Positions 32,986-44,300 of a stretch of 47,731 bases of DNA are shown piece by piece. This DNA is from Seison nebaliae. Taxonomy: Eukaryota; Rotifera; Pararotatoria; Seisonacea; Seisonidae. Where the stretch lies: the NCBI GenBank assembly GCA_023231475.1, contig JALJEE010001888.1, positions 1 to 47,731 of the forward strand. Reading direction: 5' to 3'. Every line of letters starts with the position of its first letter. Position 1 is the first letter of the stretch. The position numbers and the translations under genes are program-made. Below the pieces are notes generated by a model. That model was not told where the DNA came from, made no database searches, and worked only from the letters and a program-made list of their open reading frames with translations.

Positions 32986-33274
32986 ACAAATTAAACGAAT
33001 TATAATTAAAACATTTTTTTCATTACATGGCAAACTTTCATGGTCTAATAAATATTTTTCTTGAACGAGAAATTTTTAGGGAAATTCTTTGTCTTTTTTG
33101 CACTTCAAACTCTTCGTCGAACGACGAACGAATAAAGAGAAACCTTAACTATTCAATTCACAAGAGAATGAGAATGGAAATAATGATATTCATTTTCTCT
33201 TCACAACATCAGATATTATCTTCTCTTCTTTTCTTCTTCGAGATTTTCATTTAGATTATAGTCAAAGACAAAAG

Positions 33275-33855
33275 ATGTGGAAAATTTTAAGTTTAATTTT
33301 TCTTCTTCATTTCGCATATTCGTTACACGAGGATAAGGTGAAACAAGAAAGTTTCCATTCAATTCTTAATTAAATTATTTAAATTATCGTCATTAGATAT
33401 CTGTGATCAACCGTTACAAATCGGTTCATGTAGAGCGTTGGAATCTCGATATTATTATGATAAGGAGAGTAAGGAATGTAAAGAATTCACCTATGGCGGT
33501 TGTCATGGCAACGAGAATAATTTTGAGAATTATGAACAATGTTATGTTCAATGTATCCTATTATCTCAGGGAATAGAAGAGGCGGAAAGTGCCACTGATT
33601 TAACAAAAGAATTCGGCACAATTGATGCAATGGATGATGCAACTTTCGAGAAGGAATTCAAAATGAAGAAATCCTTTTACGATGAAACTATGAAAGATGC
33701 TTATGACCATTTAACAGAAAAGGAAAAAGAGGAAGCAAAGAAAGCTAGTTACATGGATATCAATGAAATTCCAAAAGAATATCATCAATTTGAAGGTAAT
33801 CACTAATCATTCCGATTTTAAATATTCTAAACATAATCCACCAGATATATTCTAA
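33275..33855 (+). CDS. Secreted Kunitz-domain protease inhibitor
   Basis: Exons 33275-33350, 33397-33795 and probably 33845-33855, with introns of 46 and 49 nt, encode about 161 residues. Signal peptide MWKILSLIFLLHFAYS. The Kunitz/BPTI domain spans about residues 29-80 with all six cysteines in standard spacing (ICDQP, GSCRA, ECKEFTYGGCHGN, QCYVQC) and the FTYGGC core. The reactive-site residue after the second cysteine is Arg, which predicts inhibition of trypsin-like proteases. An acidic-basic helical tail of about 80 residues follows, without further cysteines, unlike most single-domain inhibitors. The end is ambiguous: reading on gives FEGNH and a stop at 33806; splicing gives FEDIF. It lies 289 bp downstream of AK7. 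Confidence 0.88.
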
Positions 33856-34023
33856 ATATATTCTATTAAATAATTAACACAAATATAAATATATCTCACA
33901 ATTCGTTCGTTTATTTTAGAAGTGCAAAAATTTTTCATAAAATTTCTTTTATCAGTTGATCATAAAAATAAAAAAACGTTGACGTCTAAGATTTAAAATT
34001 TTTTTAATTTGACTTAATTTCTC

Positions 34024-34385
34024 TTAATTTTCGGCCATTTCAGCTTCATAATATTGTTGGACTGCGAGAATAAATTCTTTGAAACTGACACAATTATCAT
34101 CGTTCTTATCACACTTGTCCCAGAACTTCTCAAAACTTATTTCCAATTCCAATTCCTTCATAAAACAGGAAATTAAAAATTATAAATTAATTAATAAAAA
34201 TAAATAATTATAACTTTAGCACGTTTCTCATAAACATCTCTCAATTCTTCTTTACTCAACCGGAAATCAGCATTGTCATCGTTGGCATTAAAATCTTCTC
34301 CAACTAATCGGATGAGTTCGACATATTCACCGCCCATGATTGAGTATGAAAAGAAATATTTTAGAAGATCTGCTGAAAGTTTCAT
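34024..34385 (-). CDS. Small EF-hand calcium-binding protein
   Basis: Exons 34385-34215 and 34155-34024, with a 59-nt intron, encode about 100 residues. Two EF-hand loops are visible: DFNANDDNADFRLSKEEL and DKCDKNDDNCVSFKEFI, the second with Asp, Asp, Asp, Cys, Val and Glu at the coordinating and core positions. The start is uncertain: ATG at 34385 (MKLSADLLKYFFS) is chosen, an upstream in-frame ATG exists at 34418 and a later one at 34337. S100-like or calmodulin-like size; no family assignment. It lies 109 bp downstream of the next minus-strand gene. Confidence 0.78.
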
Positions 34386-34494
34386 ATACAAAAAATAGAT
34401 GTGTTCAATAAACAACACGTGAGTGGGTGTTGGATGAAGAATGATAAATTTTAGATTAGATCATTGTCCACCATTCGGTGATGACGTCAAGTCG

Positions 34495-35415
34495 TTACTT
34501 ATCCTTTTCCTTATCGAAAGAAATGGTATCTGTGCTATTATTTCGTTTTATCGAATGGAAGTTTTGTTTCCCTCCGAAATCGTTCACAGAATAAGAAGAA
34601 AACGAATTATCGATCACATTCGATTGGAGTGACGTGGTAGTTGATTGGAAAAGTTGAGGTAAAACCTTGAAATTATGTCTGTCCATTTGTCTTCCAATTC
34701 GACGATATTTCTTTTGACTAAAAATCATCAAAATGATAACTCATACCAGATGAAAATGGAACTTTATATTTTTGATATTTGGAATTTTCGTTAGACGATT
34801 TTTCATCACCAGATGTTTTTGGAAATCTTTTCTGTGTTCGCTAACGGTAGAGACGTACGGTTTTGTTTTGATAATACGGAGGAAAAGTTTTTCATTCTCT
34901 AAACGTAACCGATTTTGTGTATCGGAGTAACTTCGTATTGCTTGTTTTGGGATTAATGGTCCGTCATCGATCGAAGGCTTCTCCAACGTAGCGTCATATC
35001 TGTCAAAAACTCATATTTATTCATATCAAATTCTTCATATTTATCGAGTCATCAAAAAAATTTTATTTTCAAAATTTTTATTAGATAATTTTACATATAA
35101 AACTAATCTTGTTTTGAAAATTATACGAAAATTTTGTTTACGGAATTAATTTAAATGTCAATGACTCATCTTATAACATTTACTCATTTATATTCAAAAC
35201 TGTCGAGATAATGAAGAAGAGAATAACCGTTTCATGATTTTTGGAATATTTCTTGGCGTTCTGTTAATGGTGGTGGTTGAGTTGGGCATTCTTCGATGAG
35301 AAGTTCTTAATTCGATTTTCGCAATATTTTCCACTAAACGTCTGTTGGCTTTTTCGATTTCTTCCTGACGGTGGAGAGCAGTTGTTCGAAGAGCGGAAAT
35401 GCTATTCTGTTCCAT
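34495..35415 (-). CDS. Possible hemingway/CFAP97-like protein
   Basis: Exons 35415-35201, 34999-34747 and 34710-34495 give about 227 residues. The second exon has the look of the Hmw/CFAP97 domain: YDATLEKPSIDDGPLIP, then RLRLENEKLFLRI and a basic helix. The first exon carries a similar helix (EIEKANRRLVENIAKI). Hemingway proteins act in ciliary and flagellar assembly. Between exons 2 and 3 the frame is continuous except for one TGA at 34741-34743; a 36-nt intron (34711-34746, GTATGA...AAAG) removes it but would be the shortest in the window. The intron between exons 1 and 2 (201 nt) is long for this window, so exon 1 could be a separate unit. The family call is tentative. Confidence 0.45.
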
Positions 35416-35924
35416 TTGGGAGAAGAATGAAAAAAATAAAAATTACCAAATTACTACGTATAATGATTATAACATTTGTAATAGACCTAATGATGAATAG
35501 GTGAATCATTAAGAGATGATATGAAATATCGAATTTCCTTCATATAACAGTCGATTGCATTTGATATGAATGCACATGACATCACCATGACAACGAAGAA
35601 GAATGTGAAGTATCTTTAAGACTATTAATTGGCATCTCTTTTTGTTAATACACTAAAATTTCAAAAGATAGATACCTTCATGACATCATCACATGTCATG
35701 CATACATGGAGATAATATATATTCGTTTAGGGAAATATTTATCGTTCACAAGAAGATAAAGGTTGGACGGAAATCATTAAAAAATTAGTAGGAATGACGT
35801 CAGTTGAAGGAACGTTACATTCTTTCTTCATATACCAATCTGATTAAAAGTAGTTGATAATAAAGTGTTTTCTTCTCGTTGCATTTCAATTTTCAGAGGA
35901 TTAGAATTCTTCAATAACGAAAAA
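35416..35924. other. Divergent intergenic region
   Basis: About 500 bp between the CFAP97-like gene (minus) and a basic protein gene (plus). It holds several CATGACATCA / TGACATCA strings (about 35578-35590, 35680-35705), CRE-like half sites repeated with variation. No coding frame. Confidence 0.35.
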
Positions 35925-36428
35925 ATGGTAAGTACTTATGGGAGAGTGATAAGGAGAACATATTTTCCTAAACGAAAACGGTCAATATGGAAGAAGCAGA
36001 ATAAACATTTAATTAGAAAGGAACAAGGTGCAAACGGTCGTTGTTCAGGGCCAACCATGAATAAAATCAATACACCTAACTTCTTAATTAGTCAAATGAG
36101 TCAAGTAGAGAATCAAGGAAGAAGTAGAAGAATATTCGAACGACTCACTAAATACAAATCGAAACAATTTACTCCTCCTATGTCGAAAGGACGCGGGAAT
36201 TGTATCCAAAACATTTTCTTCCCAACCAAACAAATTCAAAAAAATGATAAAATAGTAAAAGAAAAAGAAGACAATTCTACCGATAAACTTGCCTGTTATT
36301 CATCTTCTTCTTTTAAGAGTCTATTAAGACGAATTAGAACAGTTCGTCGAAATATTAAGCATGTTAAAAATATTTTTTCGAATTTGAACGAAAGGGAAGA
36401 AAGTATTCTTCGAAAGAATTCTCTATAA
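35925..36428 (+). CDS. Basic single-exon protein, function unknown
   Basis: An ORF of 167 residues from ATG 35925 (MVSTYGRVIRRTYFPKRKRS). It is strongly basic, with Lys/Arg clusters throughout and a Ser-rich segment (CYSSSSFKSLLRRIRTVRR) near the C-terminus; a nuclear or nucleic-acid-associated protein would fit, but no domain is recognised. The start codon is followed at once by GTAAGTAC, the only textbook splice donor I noticed at a coding position in the window; the frame nevertheless runs through it uninterrupted for 160 codons. An acceptor-like TTTTCAG lies 28 bases upstream of the ATG. Confidence 0.6.
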   Translation: MVSTYGRVIRRTYFPKRKRSIWKKQNKHLIRKEQGANGRCSGPTMNKINTPNFLISQMSQVENQGRSRRIFERLTKYKSKQFTPPMSKGRGNCIQNIFFPTKQIQKNDKIVKEKEDNSTDKLACYSSSSFKSLLRRIRTVRRNIKHVKNIFSNLNEREESILRKNSL

Positions 36429-36638
36429 ACTTTTTTATACTCAAAATCAAAATTTCAATTTTATCTCATTATCTTATCAATATTTATTCAAATATCATAA
36501 TCTATCATAATTCATTAATGGACTAACAAGGGAACTACACTTGTGAGAAATGAATAATAATTATTTTTATTTCTTTTTATATTTTTTCAATTTTCACAAC
36601 ATATCTAACAGAACAACGGGAAAAGAATGGGAAGACGT

Positions 36639-38610
36639 TTAATGAATGAATGGATTATTTATGATCCTGAAATGGAGATAAATGAATAATGGAGAATAAG
36701 TGAGAAAATCGAGGAAATCAAAATTCATATCATTCTTATTAATCACTTTCAATTTTCTTCCCGCTTCTCGCATTCGTCCTTCATCTATTCCACCGGCCTA
36801 ATTTTGATGATTCAGAAAAATAAAATAATTTCAAAAATAATTTTTATCGATTTATTCTCAGATGAAAAAACAATTCCTTCTAACTTTCAAGTCGACGAGT
36901 ATATCGTCAATAGACAGAGTCGTCGTTCCATCACAACCATTTCTCATAATTAAATATTCCCATAATTGCCGAAGTTCAAATGTTTTCATTTCTAACGACT
37001 TCAAATCGAATGCTGGCAGCACATTCAGAATAGAGAATAGTCCCATTTCTTCATTCAACCAAGGTATCCTTCTCGCTAATGCCGCTATTATGTGGAACAA
37101 TCGTCGAGAAATATTCTTTTCATAATTCTTCTCCAACTCACCTTCATTCCTTTGCGAATAGTTTAATAGACACAAATTTCCATTAGAAATTAAGGAACTT
37201 GTTTTTTGATGAATCTTCGAAAGATATTTGGAAAATATCTCGGAAAGTTTCCGATGTCCTCTTCGTGATGTTCATGATACGAAGTATTCGTAAAAGGTAA
37301 TCCATATCTGAATTCGACATAGCTATCAAAAAAATGTAAGCTTCAATAATTCAAAATGAAAAATGGAAAAAAACCATAAAATTTTTTTAAGGCCGATAAT
37401 GTTCTTTCTAAAGATATAAGTTTGTTTCCTTTCGATATTCTATCATATTGACCGTTCAATACACGAACATCGTTCGCGTCTTTGAATATACAATTTTTCA
37501 ACAACCAATCGATATTATTCACATCGTCCTGTATAAGAGCCGTTTCATTATCACTTTCAACTGGAGATTTCTCATCTTTTGTCGGTTGTTTTTGTTTCGA
37601 TATTTTTCGTTCTTCATAATCTTCTTCAATTATTTCCTCTTTTTTTTCGGAAATAAACGATGAAAAAATATCAGTTGTCGATTTCAAATTATCGAGATCT
37701 TTTCTCGTTCTGTTAGGAATATATTCGTTCCTGATAATTCGGGTATTATTCTGACTAACATTGTTTGAACGTGTCTCTTCCATTAATGGCGGATTTGGTA
37801 TTGATTCACTATCTGAATTTTTTTCATTGCAAGGAATTATTTGCAGTGAAGTAGAATTTTTCACATCTGGTGGTTCAATTAAAAATGAAATCTCTCTTGA
37901 TATTAGATCATTATCATAATTCACAGAATTATTTTTTACTGTTTCCTTTATCGGCAGGTATGAGTGCAAGGAAATATTTTTGCGTTGTTTTTTCAGTTTC
38001 CGAGTTTGGAAAGATTTTGGTTCTTCATATTGGAAATAATTTATAATTTTCCTTCTTTTGAAAGTATTTAAAGTTTTTTCGCGCATTTTATTTTCCGTCG
38101 ATATATTATCGTTCTTTTGGAGATTGTTCCGTTGTGGAAGATCGTTCGCAGTGTATAATTTTTGACAATCCAATTTAAAGGAATTTTTATTTGTTGAGAA
38201 ATTAGAAAATCCTCTAATTCCCCCTTTCCGAAGTTCATCGGGTGACTGAAAATTCATCAAGTTTCTTGAATAATTGTTCAATGTAAAATCATTCGGGTGA
38301 TTCATTTGAACTTTCGAAAGGAATGGGGTACTGACTGATCGTAATTTATGGAAATCATCAGATGATCGAAAACAATTGTTTATATTTAAAACATTATCCG
38401 TTATCTCATCATACTGCAAGAAAAAAATTTTAGCGAATATTTCAAAATTCAAACTGATTTATTATCGTAATATTTCAAATACGATGACATTGAATTGGAG
38501 TAAAGCGTTTTGGTAATTTCTGGATGTCCCTTATAGATTAATTCACCGTTAATTTCTATAAAAAATTTGTCAGTTTGAGAAGTTGTTGGAAGAAGATTTC
38601 GATTGTCCAT
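36639..38610 (-). CDS. 580-residue protein with helical C-terminus, function unknown
   Basis: Five exons, 38610-38455, 38413-37375, 37322-37199, 37149-36885 and 36797-36639 (introns 41, 52, 49 and 87 nt), all in phase, give about 580 residues. Residues 1-390 are Asn/Ser/Lys-rich with little structure. The C-terminal ~190 residues are compact and helical: MSNSDMDYLLRILRIM, ISRRLFHIIAALARRIPWLN, LSIDDILVDLKAGGIDEG and NFDFLDFLTYSPLFIYLHF. The last two segments resemble a degenerate EF-hand pair. No family recognised. The final two exons are not visible as ORFs and were found from splice phase. The 38778-39029 frame upstream may be its first exon. Confidence 0.6.
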
Positions 38611-38747
38611 CTTCAACGATGTCCTTCCATCTCGTCCATCTAAAATTGAAATGATAAAATTGAGAGAATCGAAGAAAGACAGAACATACAGATGAAATAT
38701 GAGAAGTTGCATATGAATTGAAATTACGTTTTCTCTAACAAATTCAT

Positions 38748-39029
38748 TCAGTGGAATTGATTAATAAAATGATGAACTTTCCATTTGTGATAGGAGAGAA
38801 TTTCGTCTGAGAACTCATCAACATAATCCGTTAGTTTCCCGAACAAATGAGCGAATATTTCCCAGTTCTGGTTGAATGAAGAGATTCTGATAAGTTCACG
38901 TTCAGATTCTTCGAATAAATCATATTTCTGTGAATAAGTCAAATCTCCTTTCTTTTTATACCAGATTGTATTCTTATCAATTTGGTTATTTCGTTTAGAT
39001 TCTCGATATTCAAAGACATTATAACTCAT
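38748..39029 (-). CDS. 93-codon ORF, stand-alone or first exon of the 580-residue gene
   Basis: ATG at 39029 opens MSYNVFEYRESKRNNQIDKN and continues through NWEIFAHLFGKLTDYVDEF to a stop at 38748-38750. Composition looks coding. A GTTCAT donor at 38777 (phase 0) could splice to an AG just before the ATG of the next gene (38611), which would fuse the two into about 664 residues across a 167-nt intron. Without that splice it is a small protein of its own. No domain recognised. Confidence 0.45.
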   Translation of the reverse strand: MSYNVFEYRESKRNNQIDKNTIWYKKKGDLTYSQKYDLFEESERELIRISSFNQNWEIFAHLFGKLTDYVDEFSDEILSYHKWKVHHFINQFH

Positions 39030-40030
39030 CGTCCTTCAATTTCAGTAGTTAATAATAATTGTTCTCCACTAATCTACTAATATTAAATTGAGTTTATTCA
39101 ATAACCAATTAGTGTTAGTTTAATTTGAATTTTATTATTATTCAAATCTTATAATATTAGAAGAATAAAACTATAAAAATAATCTTCTAAAGTAGAAGAA
39201 AATTTCTTTTCCAAGTTTGTCAAGACGTAAATATTTTACAGTCAAGAAATTCATTCGATTGGAAGACATTTCTATCAATTATTCTCAGTGATTGAAGTTT
39301 ATTTTTATTATTTATCAAAATCCAAATAAACAAACAAACCGAAATATGGATTATAGTCCAATTTTGTGTATAGACTTTATTAATGATCAAATTTAACTTT
39401 CGAATTTACCTTCTAGTCAATCTCCAACGATTACTTACTTACACTTATAAGTAATCCCGTTATTTTTATAACGATAACTAATCGTTAACTTGTAAGTTGT
39501 ACTTCATTACTTCTTCCAGAATCTTCAGCCAAACATCGTCACTCTTAAAACTTTTTAATAAATTCTTTTATTTCTCTTTTTTGAGGCATATCAAATTAAA
39601 ATCGAATGACATAATTAATCCGAATTAATTTAATACGAAATTGAATATTTTAATTAAAAAACTGACATTATTAAATTTTATTTGCGTCTCAATTTTAATT
39701 ATTAGTTCCCGACAAATATCTGGTGTTTCCTCGTTGTTGATAATTCCATTGAATATTGACAATTTCTTAAGTGGAACAGACTGTAAATTTGTTGGAATTG
39801 GACAATTTTGTATAATTAATCCTATTAAAGTTAATATTTTTTTTTTATTTTAAGTTAATAATCCCCTCGGGGTAATATATTTTTTTTTAATTTTTTTTTT
39901 TCCAGAAAATGTTATTGCATTTGAATTCTTTCTTGAAAAAAAAAAGAAACAAAATATCGCTTAAAAATATAAATAAACTAAATTTTCCATAATCAAATAG
40001 ATTTAAAATATTCTTTTCTTCCTTCCACCA
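39030..40030. other. Intergenic region with clustered inverted repeats
   Basis: About 1 kb between the unknown gene's start (minus) and the CHMP4 stop (minus). It holds three neighbouring inverted repeats at 39429-39487 (annotated separately). A segment at 39705-39830 is open (SRQISGVSSLLIIPLNIDN, then GTDCKFVGIGQFC) behind an acceptor-like ATTATTAG and ends at a GTTAAT donor, so it could be an exon of a small secreted peptide, but no start exon can be placed. Confidence 0.4.
39429..39487. repeat. Cluster of three short inverted repeats
   Basis: GATTACTT (39429-39436) pairs with AAGTAATC (39449-39456); CGTTAT (39458-39463) pairs with ATAACG (39468-39473) across TTTT; TAACGAT (39469-39475) pairs with ATCGTTA (39481-39487). 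The second and third share bases and exclude each other. They could mark an old mobile-element end, a regulatory RNA fold or protein-binding sites. Confidence 0.5.
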
Positions 40031-40693
40031 TTAGCCAGAGGCCAAATTATTCTGATCTTCCAAATCTTGATCGACTTGAGTCTTTGCTTTGACAGGTTCT
40101 GAGGCAGATACTGATGGTAACAGATCCGTCACATTATCAGCAATATCCAACATCTTTTCATTGATTTCTTCTTGTTCCATTTCTTCCAATTCCGCCAACA
40201 GTTCATTATCGTCTGCATCAATTTTCCTATTCATCGGATTGGAAATCGCATCGTTTATCTCTTCTAGGGTCCTATGTTGTTCTTGGATATCATCCATCAA
40301 CTCCTGTACATTGTCGACTCCACTCAATTCTTTGTGAGTTCCTTTCAAAGCCTTTGCACCTTGTTGCATCGCTTTCAACACTTCAGCATTGGAATTTGCA
40401 TTCTCTAAACAATCTCTCTGATATTCTAATGTGGCTATTGTGCCATCGATTTGGTTTAATTGTGATTCATATCGTTTCTTTCGTTTTAATGCCGCCAATG
40501 CTCCTCTTTTATTTTCCGTTCCATATTGTTTCGCATTCTTTAATTCATCGTCAATTTTTGTTTCTAATAATTCCGTCTTTTTCATCAACGTATCCTCCAC
40601 ATCTCTGAAACGTTCAATAGCCTCTTGAGGTGACGGCTCTTTCCCATCTTTCGATTTTCCAAATATCCGATCAAATAATGAAACTTTTACCAT
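40031..40693 (-). CDS. CHMP4: Charged multivesicular body protein 4 (ESCRT-III, Snf7)
   Basis: A single exon of 220 residues, normal for CHMP4. The basic N-terminal helices (MVKVSLFDRIFGKSKDG, then the long helix through ALAALKRKKRYESQLNQIDG) and the acidic C-terminal half (DDNELLAELEEMEQEEINE) match CHMP4/Snf7, the main filament-forming ESCRT-III subunit in multivesicular body formation, cytokinetic abscission and membrane repair. The segment before the end (ADNVTDLLPSVS) is where the ALIX- and VPS4-binding helices lie in relatives. Vertebrates have A, B and C paralogues; which one is not meaningful here. Confidence 0.96.
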   Translation of the reverse strand: MVKVSLFDRIFGKSKDGKEPSPQEAIERFRDVEDTLMKKTELLETKIDDELKNAKQYGTENKRGALAALKRKKRYESQLNQIDGTIATLEYQRDCLENANSNAEVLKAMQQGAKALKGTHKELSGVDNVQELMDDIQEQHRTLEEINDAISNPMNRKIDADDNELLAELEEMEQEEINEKMLDIADNVTDLLPSVSASEPVKAKTQVDQDLEDQNNLASG

Positions 40694-41364
40694 TTTGCGA
40701 TAATTGGAAGTTTTAAAAAGTTTTTCAAATAAAAAATTGTTTGTCTATCAGTTAGTAGTTCGTTTGTTAAAAGACTCAATTCGCTTAGTACTAATATTAG
40801 TCGCTGATTGACAAGGTCAAATTTTATCGTAGAAGTCAAAATAGAAATTAATTGTTCAATCAGGCAAAAAATATGCAGTGTATTTTTCTTCTAACGACAC
40901 CAGTATATCGGAAGATGAATTTGATTCATAAATATAACGAACTATAAAATTCAAAAGAGAAACTTTCAAAATCTTTTGGAATGAACTAACATGAACTTTA
41001 AGAAAACGTGGTCATAATTAAATATTTATCAATCACTTCCTTACATGAATTATCGTGTAACTACACATCTACACCGTAGGGCTGGGGGAATGATCCATGT
41101 AGTACACCGTTACATTTGATTTATTGTGGAAAATTTCTTATTTGTTTAAATGATTTTTCACTCCCTGTCCTTTTGATGTTATATCAGTCCAATTATCGCC
41201 TATCAGTTTTCCCTCTGTAACGAATTCTCCCATTCTATGGATTGTTTGTCTATTTGGAAATCTATGTTGTCATAGTAACGACAATCGGTCAACCAGTTGA
41301 TAAATTGGTGCTTCATTTTTCATCAACTAACAAGCTAAGTATATCGGTTAACTCGCAATCCGAA
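40694..41364. promoter_or_regulatory. Divergent CHMP4/RGS22 intergenic region
   Basis: About 670 bp between the CHMP4 start (minus) and the RGS22-like start (plus). A GC-richer island ACACCGTAGGGCTGGGGGAATGATCC (41070-41095) stands out from the AT-rich context. The 41242-41364 stretch is open in frame with the downstream ATG but only from a TTG, so it is probably 5' leader. Confidence 0.4.
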
Positions 41365-44300
41365 ATGTCTGGAAATCTTCAATTGGAACTTGAGGTCGAT
41401 GAATTATTATTGGAATATTTTAATTATTATTTAAAATCTCCTGTTATCTTCAACGTTTTTTAAATAATCAATAATTTTAATTTTCAGAGTTTACCAATAG
41501 TCGTCGAATATGATAAGGTCAAGAATAACATACAACTGACAACCAACACAACTTTATCATCCGAAATTACAATATGTCAATATGAAGAACAGAAGTTGAC
41601 TGAGTTATTGAATGGATTAAGTAATTCTACAAATGTCACAAGAAGTCATTTCCCACTACCACACTTTCTAAGGTTGGATGGTCAGAAACCGCAAACAAAT
41701 TCGACAAATAATCAAGTCACTTCGGTCGATATCGAATATAGAAACTCGAATTTGTTCGAATGGTTAAATTGTGAACGATTTAATTTTTTCATCAAGTTTC
41801 CCGACTTCTCTTTGTCTTCTTCCATAATAAATTTAAATAGAACTGAACTCTATCGAGAGTATTTACTTTGTCAGAATTTATTGGCACCAACAACAAAACC
41901 AAAATGTTATTCAACTTCTGCAAGATTGAACAATGACACGTATCGACAATTATCTAGTCGTCTTTTAGGCGGAAGAAGTTACACAGGTTAACCATTTTAA
42001 CCTCCATCTTAATATCATTTTTGTTTTCATTTTATTTTTTTAAATTTCCATTTTATTTTTTTTAAATTTCCCTTTTAATTTCATCTTATCTTCCATCAGA
42101 ATTAAGTTTTACAACTGATTTGATTGATAAGCAAACAACTTCGAGGACTAAGGGACTTCATTCAAATAATAAAAACAAAACCAAATCAGCCATAATCGAT
42201 AGAGAAAACGGTTTTAAATTTTTTTAAATGATACAATTTAAACTTTTTGATAGATGACAGAAGAGTAAAATCGAATAGTTCCTCTTTTATTAGTTGGACA
42301 AAATTCCAACACAAATACACCAAGTCCAAGAATATTCCTTGGACCATTCTAATGAAAGAAATTAATCCATCGTTTAGTCAATTCTAATAGATATTTGAGA
42401 ATATTTATTTGTAGAAATGAATCGAATGAAAATTATCAAATGGACGTTGAAGCGTCAAAGAAGAATTTACAACGAAAAATTCTGGAAGAGAACCATGAAA
42501 AATTTATCGGAAATGTTATATCTTTCTTATTTCATTTAATTTTATTCTTCAATTATCAGTTAAATGGAATGAAACGTTTCGTCAAGTATTTGCGAAACAC
42601 GAGTGGAATTTATTTATATCAATTTTGGATGGATGTTGAATTCTTTAAACAAACCATGAAAATTTTCGATGACATACCACAAATGCCTAGTCGTGCTAGA
42701 GATTTAAGGTTTCCATCATTTTCTTTCATAATTTTTTCTTTTTAACGAATTTTTTAGACGAATATTTTTTCTATTTTCTCATGTATTCGACGAGAAAACA
42801 TGGAATGCATTAACAGAATTCTTCCAAGAGAATAACTATGAAATTCGACATAACATTCTCAACGACGTTCAATATAACATTTTACGACGACTTCGTAGTT
42901 ATTGGGTTCCACGATTCATTCTCAATGAGATGACATCGAAAGAATTCGAATCGATTAATTTCGCTCATCAAATCAATTTAGTCCTAGAAGATTTTGATAA
43001 GAAAATGATAGAACCAATCTCGACCATTATACATGACGACCAAATGGAATTATTTGATGATATCGATATCTTCAAAAACGAAAATAAAACACAATTTTCT
43101 AATCGATTGCCACAATACTTCATCAACATGGCCATTTGTGGTGATATGGATTATGGTGCACCATTTTTAGAATATGTTTGTCTGTTAGTTTAAAATTTTC
43201 AATTTTTTTTCAGTTTTCTTTCCTTTAGACAACATTCGGATAAATGTATGGCGATACTTCTGTTTTGGATGGATACGATTCGTTTATATAAGGACTGGTA
43301 TCGATTAAGTGATGATGTTCGATTAGAACAATGTTGGGCGATGTATCATACATATCTGGATATCAGGAGTAATCTCTATTTGAGTTTGGAGTGAATTATT
43401 TAAAAATTTTTTTTGATTGTTCTTTTGAAATTGATTAGATTTTGATTTGAATGAGAATCATAAAATTCGAAATTTATTAATGAATGTGAAAGAAAATAAG
43501 AAAACAGATATTTCACAACGATTCGATGAAAAAAGGCGATCTCTAATATCGAAATATAGCGAAGGAAAATATCAATCGATTGACAATACTGTGAAATTTT
43601 CGAAAACTAATAGTCGCAGACCGTCATTGACTATAACTAGAGAGATTCAAAAGAACGACGATTATGAGGAGAAAGTGAATGAACGAAGAGTCCGAGAAGA
43701 ACAATTGAAACGATCGATGGATAAATGTGGAGATATTGAGGAGAATAAGAATGTTTTAGATATCAACATATTTTCCTATTATCGTAATACAATTTTATTA
43801 CCGATTGTGAAGATGTTGTGGCTGAATTATGTGAAGTATGATATCATTAAATATCGAATGTTTATTTGTTGAATATTTATTTATAAAATTTCTCTATTCT
43901 CTTCGATTTTAGTGCGGTCATCAATAGTTGCATTAGATTGTTGAAGAATTATGGGAATAAAGTTTTCGCGAACAAAGTTCAATTTTCCCATTGAGATTTT
44001 GAGATTTGATGTTTTTATCGTTCCAGAATGAAAGTGAGGGGGAGAAGAACGGTGAAATGTTCAGTATTCAAGACAATAAATTAAGGGAACTTATCGTACA
44101 GACATTGCAGCCCCAATTGCGATATGAACGACAACAACTTATTCTCAATTGTGATAGTATGGAAAGGTCGGTGTAATAATATGTCATAAAAGATCTTTCA
44201 TAGTCTTCTACCGAATTCTCTTCATTTTCAATTTATTCCTATTAAGTTTAATGGAATATGCTGAAGAACTGATCTCGATCGACCATCCTGTAGTAACGAC

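Noticed and set aside
2914-35415. Operons with trans-splicing (GOPC-Reeler, USP8-GOSR2, CFAP97-like-EF-hand pairs are same-strand and 109-163 bp apart)
   Set aside because: Upstream of the downstream start codons I find no pyrimidine-AG acceptor of the kind needed for a spliced leader, and no leader RNA gene is visible in the window.
39641-39853. 70-codon ORF starting at TTG
   Set aside because: No ATG and no partner exon can be placed; only the inner segment behind an acceptor looks mildly coding, so I mention it in the spacer entry.
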